DNA of 36,850 nucleotides. Source: an uncultured Coriobacteriaceae bacterium (GTDB lineage Bacteria > Actinomycetota > Coriobacteriia > Coriobacteriales > Eggerthellaceae). Shown piece by piece: positions 24,713-32,376 of this stretch. The position numbers were made by a program, and so were the translations under genes. A model generated the notes under the pieces. That model worked only from the letters and a program-made list of their open reading frames with translations. It did not search any database and had not been told where the DNA came from. Within the stretch, counting starts at the first letter, position 1. Each line of letters opens with the position of its first letter. Location of the stretch: the NCBI GenBank assembly GCA_900539675.1, contig UQDJ01000016.1:1-36850 (forward strand), written 5' to 3'.

Positions 24713-24740
24713 GACAGAGAAGTGGTTTATCACCATTGAG
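24692..24740 (+). repeat. Duplicated gene end of the MEMO/AMMECR1 gene
   Basis: GAAGTGGTTCGTCACCATTG at 24692-24711 recurs as GAAGTGGTTTATCACCATTG at 24719-24738, offset 27 bases, with two mismatches; the match continues for two more bases. Copy 1 encodes EVVRHH and the real stop; copy 2 is in the same frame and would read EVVYHH plus stop. Confidence 0.9.
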
Positions 24741-24765
24741 GTAGTCAGCGAGAAAGGTACCTGTC

Positions 24766-25632
24766 ATGTGTGCACAGTCAACGGGGACATCGGCAGTGTG
24801 TGTGGTCTGCCCGCACCATTGTTCTATCCCAGAAGGCGGAAGAGGTATCTGTGGTGCTCGCAGTACGGTTGAGGGGGAAGTTGTACCCCTCAATTATGGA
24901 AGAATTACTGCGTTGGCATTAGATCCCATTGAGAAAAAACCACTCGCACGGTTTCATCCAGGGACAAAGATTCTTTCGGTGGGCAGCTATGGCTGCAATA
25001 TGTTGTGTCCCTTCTGTCAGAATCATGATATTTCGCGCGTGGATTCTTCCTACATCATGGAGCGCTTTTGGGATCAAGGCAGGGTTTTTTCGCCAAAGGA
25101 TTTGGTCGATGCTGCTCAAAAGGAACGCCCTCAGGGTAACATTGGCATTGCGTATACCTACAACGAGCCCTTAGTAGGTTATGAATTTGTACGTGATACA
25201 GCGAAGTTAGCATCCGAATTAGGCCTGGTAAACGTTGTGGTCACCAATGGATGTTTTACCGATGTTGTACTCAATGAGATTGAGCAGTACATCGATGCGT
25301 ACAATATCGATCTTAAATGCTTTACGAATGAAGGATATCATTCCCTTGGTGGTAGCCTTAAATATGTGTGTCTGTTTATTGAGCGGGCAGCTAAGCGAGC
25401 TCATGTTGAATTGACCACGCTGGTGGTTCCTGGTTTAAGTGATGATGAGTTCACGATGGAGCGTCAAGCACGCTGGATTGCAAGTGTTGATCCGGATATC
25501 ACCTTGCACCTCACTCGGTTTTTCCCCGCGTTTCATATGAGTCGGGCGTATCCAACTGACTTGCAAACAATGTATCGCTTGCAAAACATTGCTGAGCGCT
25601 ATCTTAACCATGTGGTTTTGGGCAATGTATAG
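24766..25632 (+). CDS. AmmeMemoRadiSam system radical SAM enzyme
   Basis: 288 aa. The radical SAM cluster motif CX3CX2C is Cys77, Cys81 and Cys84 in YGCNMLCPFCQN. An N-terminal second Cys set (C12, C15, C19, C29 in VCVVCPHHCSIP and GICGAR) is typical of this family and of the related pyruvate-formate-lyase-activase-like group. AYTYNEP, VTNGC and NIDLKCF are further family blocks. It starts 54 bases after the MEMO/AMMECR1 gene with AAAGG before the ATG, so the three domains of the system are produced from one transcript. The substrate is unknown; one possibility is that the radical SAM enzyme modifies or supplies a substrate to the MEMO domain. Confidence 0.92.
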   Translation: MCAQSTGTSAVCVVCPHHCSIPEGGRGICGARSTVEGEVVPLNYGRITALALDPIEKKPLARFHPGTKILSVGSYGCNMLCPFCQNHDISRVDSSYIMERFWDQGRVFSPKDLVDAAQKERPQGNIGIAYTYNEPLVGYEFVRDTAKLASELGLVNVVVTNGCFTDVVLNEIEQYIDAYNIDLKCFTNEGYHSLGGSLKYVCLFIERAAKRAHVELTTLVVPGLSDDEFTMERQARWIASVDPDITLHLTRFFPAFHMSRAYPTDLQTMYRLQNIAERYLNHVVLGNV

Positions 25633-25703
25633 GGTTGTATGGAATCAATGCCCAAGGAAGGCTTTGCTCTTACGTAGTTTCGACGTGCCGGCAAAGGTGA
25701 TTG

Positions 25704-26267
25704 CTACTGGGTTAGTTGTTCTATTTGCTTGCGGGCTTTATCAAGCTCTGCGTCAGGATCGACGCCGTCCACGTCAAGCATTGTGGCGCGAATGCACTCC
25801 ACGTTCGGAACACCTAAGAACTGTGCGATACCCTTGATGTAATCCAGGCCAAAATCAACAAAGGCAGGTCCACCACTGGTGACGACATAGATAATACGTT
25901 TTGCGTGGGATAGACCTTCTGGTCTGCCTTCTTCGGTGTAGTGGAAGGTAATACCGTTTACGCAGATGTGTTCAATATAAACCTTGAGAGCGGCAGGAAA
26001 GGATAAATCCCAATACGGTGCGCCGATAACGATGTCATCTGCCTTGGCGAATTGCTTTGCCAATGTAAACATGGGGTCATCAAAGGATCCGCTGGTCAAT
26101 TTACGGGTGCGATCGTTGACCATATCATTGGTAAAGGGTGCTAAGTTAAGCGCAGCAAGGTTGACTTCTTCAACTGGTTTGCCCTGTGTCTTTAATAGCT
26201 CGCGGCATAACTGCAAGGTGCGTGAGTCTTCGCCGCGCATGCAGGCATTTACAAAGAGTGTCGACAT
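25704..26267 (-). CDS. Flavodoxin-fold NAD(P)H oxidoreductase (azoreductase/quinone-reductase-like)
   Basis: 187 aa from the ATG at 26267, preceded by GGAGGAG; an in-frame ATG at 26285 lies upstream of that ribosome site. The order of blocks fits FMN-dependent NADH-azoreductase/NQO-like proteins: LFVNACMRGEDSRT near the phosphate-binding loop, IVIGAPYWDLSFPAALKVYIEHI for the flavin ring region and VVTSGGPAF before the C-terminus. Such enzymes perform two-electron reduction of quinones or azo compounds; the physiological substrate is unclear. Single gene, convergent with the radical SAM gene. Confidence 0.88.
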   Translation of the reverse strand: MSTLFVNACMRGEDSRTLQLCRELLKTQGKPVEEVNLAALNLAPFTNDMVNDRTRKLTSGSFDDPMFTLAKQFAKADDIVIGAPYWDLSFPAALKVYIEHICVNGITFHYTEEGRPEGLSHAKRIIYVVTSGGPAFVDFGLDYIKGIAQFLGVPNVECIRATMLDVDGVDPDAELDKARKQIEQLTQ

Positions 26268-26372
26268 TTCTCCTCCATCTTTCATGATTGGACTTATCGG
26301 TTATGGGTGCAGCTTACGTATAGGATGTCTCTTGCTATCCTATACAAACCCTTTGATTGGTGCGTCGGAAAA

Positions 26373-27707
26373 TCAATGAGCATTTTTCGAACGGGGGAAG
26401 GACACGATAAATTCGGTTCCTTTACCGAGTGTGCTGTTTACCTGTACCGTGCCGTGAGAACGTTCAACGGCATGACGCACCAGTGAAAGACCTAAGCCCG
26501 TTCCGCCTACTTCACGGCTGCGCGCTTTATTAACGCGATAGAAGCGTTCAAAAATGCGGGACTGATCGGTTTGGGGAATGCCGATGCCAGTGTCTTTTAT
26601 CTGGATGGTAATATCGTGCGCGTGAGGCTTAAGGGTAACGGTGATGCTTCCTTCGTCGGTGTACATGATGGCATTTTCTATCAAATTATCGAACACCAAT
26701 GAGGCATCCGATGGTTCCATGTCAGCACAGCAGTTGTCTTCAGGGCTGGATTGATCATCCAATATCAAATCAAGATGCTTGGCTTCTGCCTGATTTTTAT
26801 GAGCCATATAGCTGGTTACTAAGGCGCTGTGTAAATCGGTACGATTTGATCGTTCGGCGGCTGGAACTTCTTCCAGGCGAGAGAGATCTAGAAGATCAAT
26901 TACCAGTTTCTGAAGGCGTTCTGCCTCATTATCTAAGCGATCAATAAAGAGGTTGAGGCTTTTCTTGTCGTCAATATCAGCAGCATCGCGAATCGCTTCT
27001 GATAAGAGGCGAATACCTGCAACCGGCGTTTTGAGTTCGTGGCTGGCATTTGCAACAAAATCAGAGCGCACTTGGTCAAATCGCTTGATGGGCTGACGGG
27101 TAGTTCTAAAGGTGATAAAAGCGATAGCCACAACTATAACGATACCCAGGCCAATAATGATAAAGGATGCCAACTGGGCATTTTGGGTCATAGACGACAC
27201 TACAGAAGAGGGCTCGCTAATGCGTAAAATAACCCCACTGTCATTATAGGAAGCTGGTAGGGCAATATAGAGCCAGTTTTGATTGTCGGTGGCACTGGTA
27301 CGTTGAGAGATGCCTGTCTGGCCATTGAGAGCCGCTTTTATTTCTTCGCGATCTACATGATTCTCCATGGTGGAAGCATCATTTTCCGAATCAGCTACCA
27401 CGGTACCGTCGGTTTTGATGATGGTAAGACGTAAATCAGTGTCATGCGTGCACGCATCGACAAAGACCTGGGCATCCGTGGCATTGGCGAGCGCGTTAGC
27501 GCAGCCCTGAGCTATGGTGGTCAGGTTTTCAATTTGACGATTTACCGCTTCTTTGTTGAGCGGGGTATACACAAAGGCTACCGTAATAGCCACTACTAAT
27601 AGAGCCACCACCAGGTAGGCAACAAGGGTGATGCGAATCCATTTTGTTGCCAGGGGATTGGGTGCAGAATGGCTCTTGAATTTCCCCAAGAACCATTCCA
27701 GACTCAT
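26373..27707 (-). CDS. phoR: Phosphate-regulon sensor histidine kinase
   Basis: 444 aa. Membrane helix 1 at about 25-49, an extracytoplasmic sensor of about 130 residues (50-180), helix 2 at 181-201, then directly the dimerisation/phosphoacceptor domain with His223 in NASHELKTPV. No obvious HAMP or PAS domain is present between helix 2 and the H box. The ATPase domain has the N box NLIENAIMYT, the G1 box DTGIGIP and the G2 box GGTGLGLSL. Its ATG overlaps the phoB stop by four bases (ATGA), so the two are translationally coupled. Assignment as PhoR rests on the pst operon next door; the sensor domain itself does not identify the signal. Confidence 0.9.
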   Translation of the reverse strand: MSLEWFLGKFKSHSAPNPLATKWIRITLVAYLVVALLVVAITVAFVYTPLNKEAVNRQIENLTTIAQGCANALANATDAQVFVDACTHDTDLRLTIIKTDGTVVADSENDASTMENHVDREEIKAALNGQTGISQRTSATDNQNWLYIALPASYNDSGVILRISEPSSVVSSMTQNAQLASFIIIGLGIVIVVAIAFITFRTTRQPIKRFDQVRSDFVANASHELKTPVAGIRLLSEAIRDAADIDDKKSLNLFIDRLDNEAERLQKLVIDLLDLSRLEEVPAAERSNRTDLHSALVTSYMAHKNQAEAKHLDLILDDQSSPEDNCCADMEPSDASLVFDNLIENAIMYTDEGSITVTLKPHAHDITIQIKDTGIGIPQTDQSRIFERFYRVNKARSREVGGTGLGLSLVRHAVERSHGTVQVNSTLGKGTEFIVSFPRSKNAH

Positions 27708-28402
27708 TCTTCACTCTTTCGTACTGGTTCGAATCGATACCCCATGCCATGAACGGTGTGAATATAGGTGTAATCGCTCACTTCATCAAGTACAGAGCGC
27801 AGGCGACGGATATGAACATCGATGGTGCGCGACGTGCTTAGATAGTCTTCTTTCCATACGGTTTGGGTAAGCCAAGTACGACGACACAGCATGCCTTGAC
27901 GTTCAGCAAGCGCAAACAACAAAGCCAGTTCTTTGCTGCGCAATTTAAGCGTTTTGCCCTTCACGCTAGCAGTGCTATTTTCAGGATCAAGCGTCAAATC
28001 ACCGTATGTTTGCGGATTGGAAAGGTTGACCCCGTCAAGTTCAGTACGACGAACATTTGCCCTAATGCGTGCCAATAAAACTTCGGTTGAAAAGGGCTTG
28101 GTTATATAATCATCGGCGCCTGCATCGAGCCCATTGATTTTGTCTTCATCTGCATCAAGAGCAGTGAGCATGAGAATGGGGGAGTTGCATCCTTCCTTGC
28201 GAAGTTTGCTGGCAACTTCGAAACCGTTCATACCGGGAAGCATGACATCTAAAAGAATTAAATCAGGCTCAATAGAGAGTGCTGCTTTGTAGCCAGAAAG
28301 CCCATCTTCGCAGGTGCTTACAGCATAACCATGTTTGGTAAGGGAAAATTCAGTAGCAAGGCGAATGGTGGGGTCGTCTTCTATGAGCAAAATCGTAGTC
28401 AC
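27704..28402 (-). CDS. phoB: Phosphate-regulon OmpR-type response regulator
   Basis: 232 aa from a GTG at 28402, chosen for the AAAGGA just upstream and the start ILLIEDDPTIR. Receiver domain: acidic pair Asp9/Asp10, phosphoacceptor Asp52 in LILLDVMLPGMNG, then MLTALD and DYITKPFS. The C-terminal winged helix (about 135-232) contains LTLDPENSTASVKGKTLKLRSKE, then TRTIDVHIRRLR and VHGMGYRF, the OmpR/PhoB DNA-binding pattern. The gene faces the pst operon; PHO-box-like repeats lie between. Named phoB by function; phoP would be the Firmicutes name. Confidence 0.92.
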   Translation of the reverse strand: MTTILLIEDDPTIRLATEFSLTKHGYAVSTCEDGLSGYKAALSIEPDLILLDVMLPGMNGFEVASKLRKEGCNSPILMLTALDADEDKINGLDAGADDYITKPFSTEVLLARIRANVRRTELDGVNLSNPQTYGDLTLDPENSTASVKGKTLKLRSKELALLFALAERQGMLCRRTWLTQTVWKEDYLSTSRTIDVHIRRLRSVLDEVSDYTYIHTVHGMGYRFEPVRKSEE

Positions 28403-28513
28403 AATAGTTCCTTTCGTATTCCAAAGGTAATTGTGCCTCAAAATTAAACTCAGAATTTGCGCTTTACAGTTTTTTATCAATCTTGTGGCAGAAATATAAA
28501 AAGCAGATAACAA

Positions 28514-28563
28514 TTGACATCACTTTTCACATCGGTGTAACAACGCTTCACGTTTGTGAAACC
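28514..28563. promoter_or_regulatory. PHO-box-like direct repeats upstream of pstB1
   Basis: TTGACA (28514), TTCACA (28526), GTAACA (28537), TTCACG (28547) and GAAACC (28558) follow each other at 12, 11, 10 and 11 bases, matching the TT(A/C/T)ACA repeats at 11-bp spacing known for PhoP-type regulators. They lie between divergent phoB and pstB1. Confidence 0.7.
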
Positions 28564-28574
28564 AATGCTAGACA
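28547..28574 (+). promoter_or_regulatory. Candidate Pho-activated promoter of the pst operon
   Basis: TAGACA (28569-28574) lies 16-17 bases after the TTCACG repeat, which would replace a normal -35 box as in activated Pho promoters. An alternative -10, TATATT, is at 28584-28589. Confidence 0.45.
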
Positions 28575-28623
28575 CCCTTTTTCTATATTTCTTCTTGAAG
28601 CAAGAATGTGAAATAGAAGAAAG

Positions 28624-29412
28624 ATGGTTATGGCAAACACTAGAGGAAACTTTGAAGTTCAAAACGTTTCTGTTGCCTATTCTGGAGATACGGTACTCGA
28701 TGAGGTAAACCTCTCCATTGCTTCCACATCGGTCACTGCACTTATCGGACCTTCAGGTTGTGGGAAGTCTACTCTCCTTCGTTGTTTTAATCGCATGAAC
28801 GATATGCTTCCCAACGTTGAAGTGGGCGGGTCTATTTTGTTCGATGGCGAAGACATTGTGCGGGGGACTATAGATCCTGTTGAGCTTCGAATTCGAGTGG
28901 GTATGGTATTTCAGCAGCCTGCAGTATTTCCTCTCTCGATTTATGACAATATCGTCTACGGTCCTCGGTTAAGAGGAATCAAGCAACGAGAAGAGCTTGA
29001 TGGAATTGCGGAGCGCTGTCTTAAAAGTGCTGCGCTGTGGAATGAGGTCAAAGACGATCTCAAACACCATGCTACGGGACTATCCGGCGGACAACAGCAG
29101 CGATTATGTATTGCGCGTGCCCTTGCGACTGATCCTGAAGTTCTGTTAATGGATGAACCCTGTTCAGCTTTAGATCCTATTTCAACTTCTGAAATCGAAG
29201 AAACCATTCGCTCGCTCAAAAAGACGATGACCATCATCATCGTTACCCACAATATGCAGCAAGCGATGCGTGTTTCTGACACAACAGCTTTTATGTTGAG
29301 AGAATCGCTTGATCAGCCAGCACATCTTATTGAGTGCGCACCAACAGAACAGCTGTTTTCAAATCCAACGGATAGTAGAACTCAAAACTACATAACAGGG
29401 CATTTCGGCTAA
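28624..29412 (+). CDS. pstB: Phosphate ABC transporter ATP-binding protein, first copy
   Basis: 262 aa PstB-type ATPase: Walker A GPSGCGKST, Q-loop VFQQPAVFPLSIYDNI, signature LSGGQQQRLCIARALA, Walker B VLLMDEPCSALDP and switch His in VTHNMQQA. The PstB-specific F-N-R-M-N-D segment follows Walker A. Start at 28624 or at a second ATG at 28630. It is the first gene of the operon, ahead of pstS, an uncommon place for pstB, and is a second copy besides the one at 32373-33272. It may be used with the same PstCA permease under different conditions, which is inference. Confidence 0.93.
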   Translation: MVMANTRGNFEVQNVSVAYSGDTVLDEVNLSIASTSVTALIGPSGCGKSTLLRCFNRMNDMLPNVEVGGSILFDGEDIVRGTIDPVELRIRVGMVFQQPAVFPLSIYDNIVYGPRLRGIKQREELDGIAERCLKSAALWNEVKDDLKHHATGLSGGQQQRLCIARALATDPEVLLMDEPCSALDPISTSEIEETIRSLKKTMTIIIVTHNMQQAMRVSDTTAFMLRESLDQPAHLIECAPTEQLFSNPTDSRTQNYITGHFG

Positions 29413-29467
29413 CTGTGTTGGCCTTAGCTATAGATGCGAAATGCAACATTTATTAAGGAGGAAATCA

Positions 29468-30415
29468 ATGCAAGGAAAATCTGTTCAATTCACGAAAGTT
29501 GGGAAATCTGTCGCGGCACTCGTGATAGCTCTTTGCATGGTATGCGCGTTATCTCTTGTGGGATGCGGTCAAAACAACCAAGGGCAAAGCTCCCAAGGAG
29601 AATCAAAGAGCGAATCTGTAAGTGGTTCAATTACTGCTGTGGGTTCAACGGCACTTCAACCATTAGCAGAAGCTGCTGCTGAGAAATTCCAACAAGAAAA
29701 TCCAGACGTTCAAATTACCGTTCAGGGTGGCGGTTCAGGCCAGGGCATAACCCAAATCTCTGAAGGTTCAGTTCAGATTGGCGATTCTGATATCTTTGCC
29801 GAAGACAAGCTTGATGATCCAGCAAAAGTCCAGGAATTAAACGATAACCGCGTTTGCGTGGTAGGTATGGGCCCTGTGGTCAATCCCGATGTTAAAGTTG
29901 ACAATTTGACCATGGATCAGCTGAAGGGCATTTTCACTGGTCAAATCACCAATTGGAGCCAAGTAGGTGGCCAGGATGAAGCTATTACCGTTATCAATCG
30001 TGCATCCGGTTCTGGTACGCGTGCAACCTTTGAGGCTGCAGTATTAGGCGGCACCAAGGTTCCCGATTCCTTCAAGCCTCAAGAGCAGGATTCTTCTGGT
30101 ACGGTATCCAAGATGGTTTCTGAAACTCCAGGCGCCATTTCTTATCTCGCATTCTCTTACTACGACAACAGCATTAAGGCTCTCAATGTTGATGGTGTTG
30201 AGCCAACGGCTGACAATGTAGCAACTAATGACTGGACGATTTGGTCTTACGAGCATATGTACACCTCAAATCAGCCCGATGACGCAACGCAAGCGTTCAT
30301 TAATTACATGATGGGCGATGAAGTACAGAACAGCCTTGTTACTGAAAATGGCTACATTCCAATCTCTTCTATGAAGGTTGAAAAAGACGCTCAAGGCAAT
30401 GTAAAGACACTGTAG
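29468..30415 (+). CDS. pstS: Phosphate-binding lipoprotein of the Pst transporter
   Basis: 315 aa from the ATG at 29468 with AAGGAGG just upstream; an earlier in-frame ATG at 29441 lacks one. Signal peptide with lipobox LSLVGC, so Cys33 would carry the lipid and anchor the protein outside the membrane. A Ser/Gln/Gly-rich linker (34-58) follows. PstS motifs: VGSTALQPLAEA (about 64), the phosphate-loop VQGGGSGQGI, QIGDSDIF, INRASGSGTRATFE and MVSETPGAISYL. It delivers phosphate to PstCA. A 55-base gap separates it from pstB1. Confidence 0.95.
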   Translation: MQGKSVQFTKVGKSVAALVIALCMVCALSLVGCGQNNQGQSSQGESKSESVSGSITAVGSTALQPLAEAAAEKFQQENPDVQITVQGGGSGQGITQISEGSVQIGDSDIFAEDKLDDPAKVQELNDNRVCVVGMGPVVNPDVKVDNLTMDQLKGIFTGQITNWSQVGGQDEAITVINRASGSGTRATFEAAVLGGTKVPDSFKPQEQDSSGTVSKMVSETPGAISYLAFSYYDNSIKALNVDGVEPTADNVATNDWTIWSYEHMYTSNQPDDATQAFINYMMGDEVQNSLVTENGYIPISSMKVEKDAQGNVKTL

Positions 30416-30458
30416 TCGAAATAAGTCAGCAGTGATTATGTCGAAAGTGTAATGAGTA

Positions 30459-31463
30459 ATGACAACAAGTTTTAACTCAACAACTACCCATTCACTTCCT
30501 GATCCGCAGCAGGGGCACCCTCAGGGTGCCCCGTCTGTGCCAAATGGGTATAATCCGGTGAAAAAACTGGCTAAATATCAGCTTGAACGTGTGGGAAAGT
30601 CACTTTCAGGTATTTGTATAGCGTTGGTCATTCTGGTAGTGGTTTCGCTGGTTGTGATGGTTTCTCAGCGTGGTTTTGCCACCTTTTTTGTTGATGGCAT
30701 TGATCCGCTGAGCTTCTTTACTTCAACAACGTGGAATCCGCACCAACCCAATGAAGCGGGCATGCCCACCGTAGGCGCTTTGCCTATGATTGTCGGTTCG
30801 TTTTCTGTGACGATAGGGTCATGTCTCATAGTGATTCCGTTTGCTCTAGGTTCAGCAATTTATGCCGCAGAAATAAATCCCCGCTTTGGCCAGAGGATTT
30901 TTCGCCCTGCTCTGGAATTGCTGGTAGGTATTCCTTCTGTTGTATATGGCCTGGTTGGTTTAACTATCTTGGTGCCTTGGATTAGGTCACTTTTTCCGGG
31001 AAGTACTGGCTATGGTATCTTGGCAGGATCGTTGGTACTTGCCGTTATGGTGCTACCCACGATTACATCGCTGGTCATAGATGCTCTTGAGGCAGTTCCT
31101 CTGACGTACCGTCAATCATCAGCTGCGCTCGGTGCGACCCGCTGGCAAACCATTTGGCATATTGTGCTTCGTGCGGCAACACCGGGAATCCTTACAGCGA
31201 TTATTTTAGGAATGGCCCGTGCCTTTGGTGAGGCGTTGGCGGTTCAGATGGTTATCGGTAATGCAGCAGCTATGCCTACTTCTTTAGTGACCCCTGCCGC
31301 TACCCTGACCAGTGTACTTACCATGAGTATGGGAAATGAGACTATGGGAACGGTATACAGCGATGTGCTGTGGTCTTTAGCCCTTATTTTGCTTGTTATG
31401 ACTCTTATTTTTATTTGTATCGTTCACATTATTGGTTCAAGATCGGCGGCTAAGAATGTATAA
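30459..31463 (+). CDS. pstC: Phosphate ABC transporter permease PstC
   Basis: 334 aa with about six membrane helices. A soluble, Pro/Gly/Gln-rich N-terminal tail (1-30, PDPQQGHPQGAPSVPNG) precedes the first helix. The EAA-type loop is VPLTYRQSSAALGATRWQTI, and RAFGEALAVQMVIGNAAA is a typical PstC segment. It forms the channel with PstA. The last codons overlap the pstA start. A strong GC-rich inverted repeat lies inside the gene about 55 bases after the start codon. Confidence 0.94.
   Translation: MTTSFNSTTTHSLPDPQQGHPQGAPSVPNGYNPVKKLAKYQLERVGKSLSGICIALVILVVVSLVVMVSQRGFATFFVDGIDPLSFFTSTTWNPHQPNEAGMPTVGALPMIVGSFSVTIGSCLIVIPFALGSAIYAAEINPRFGQRIFRPALELLVGIPSVVYGLVGLTILVPWIRSLFPGSTGYGILAGSLVLAVMVLPTITSLVIDALEAVPLTYRQSSAALGATRWQTIWHIVLRAATPGILTAIILGMARAFGEALAVQMVIGNAAAMPTSLVTPAATLTSVLTMSMGNETMGTVYSDVLWSLALILLVMTLIFICIVHIIGSRSAAKNV
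30512..30532 (+). promoter_or_regulatory. GC-rich inverted repeat in the 5' end of pstC
   Basis: GGGGCACCC (30512-30520) and GGGTGCCCC (30524-30532) pair perfectly around a TCA loop, within codons 18-25 of pstC. In the mRNA this would be a very stable 9-bp hairpin. No T run follows. Confidence 0.7.
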
Positions 31464-32376
31464 TCCAACCGATATCAAAAACCAAATTGCACGAGCTCAG
31501 TTTCAAGATAAAGTAGCTACGGTTATTCTTGGCGGAATAGTTGTTCTTATTTCGGCTTTGCTTGCTGCCCTTATTTTTTACATCATTGCGTCAGGTGCTT
31601 CTAAAGCTTTCGATATTTCCTTTTTAACAGGAGACCCTGAGCAATTTAGCGCGGGTGGCGGTATAGGTCCGGAATTATTCAATTCGTTTTATCTGCTTGT
31701 GTTGTCGCTTATTATTTCTGTTCCTCTTTCACTGGGGGCGGCTATTTATCTGGTGGAATACGCACCTTCTAATGCTTTGACTCGGGGCATTAAAACCATA
31801 ATCGAGGTGCTCTCTTCGCTTCCTTCTATCGTTGTTGGCTTGTTCGCCTTTCTAATGTTCGTTATCTATATGGGATGGGGCTTTTCGATCATTTCAGGTG
31901 CGCTTGCTTTGACGATTTTTAATATTCCGCTGTTGGTGCGTACCATACAGCAAGCCTTAGAATCGGTCCCCATTACCCAGCGTGATGCTGGTCTTGCCTT
32001 GGGGTTAACACGCTGGGAAACCACTGTTCATATCATTCTTCCTACTGCTATGCCTGCTATCATCACAGGAATCATTCTGTCTGCGGGACGTGTATTTGGT
32101 GAAGCTGCTGCTTTGATTTACACCGCTGGTCAATCGGCACCCAGCCTCGATTTTATGAATTTCGACCTTACAAGCCCAAGTTGCCCTTGGAATATTTGGC
32201 GTCCTGCTGAAACATTGGCAGTTCATATATGGAAAATAAACTCAGAGGGAGTAGTTCCTGATTTAGACGCAGTGTCGAATGGAACAGCGGCAGTATTGAT
32301 GATTTGCGTGTTGGCGTTCAATCTTTTAGCTCGTTTTGCCGGTAAGCATATTGGTAAAAAGTTGGTGGCTGAATGA
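31456..32376 (+). CDS. pstA: Phosphate ABC transporter permease PstA
   Basis: 306 aa from the ATG at 31456, overlapping the pstC stop by eight bases, so translation is coupled; a TTG at 31432 is an alternative. About six membrane helices. EAA loop: VPITQRDAGLALGLTRWET. The C-terminal part GRVFGEAAALIYTAGQSAPS and the PSCPWNIWRPAETLAVHIW block are PstA-like. Partner of PstC. Its TGA overlaps the ATG of pstB2 by four bases. Confidence 0.94.
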   Translation: MYNPTDIKNQIARAQFQDKVATVILGGIVVLISALLAALIFYIIASGASKAFDISFLTGDPEQFSAGGGIGPELFNSFYLLVLSLIISVPLSLGAAIYLVEYAPSNALTRGIKTIIEVLSSLPSIVVGLFAFLMFVIYMGWGFSIISGALALTIFNIPLLVRTIQQALESVPITQRDAGLALGLTRWETTVHIILPTAMPAIITGIILSAGRVFGEAAALIYTAGQSAPSLDFMNFDLTSPSCPWNIWRPAETLAVHIWKINSEGVVPDLDAVSNGTAAVLMICVLAFNLLARFAGKHIGKKLVAE

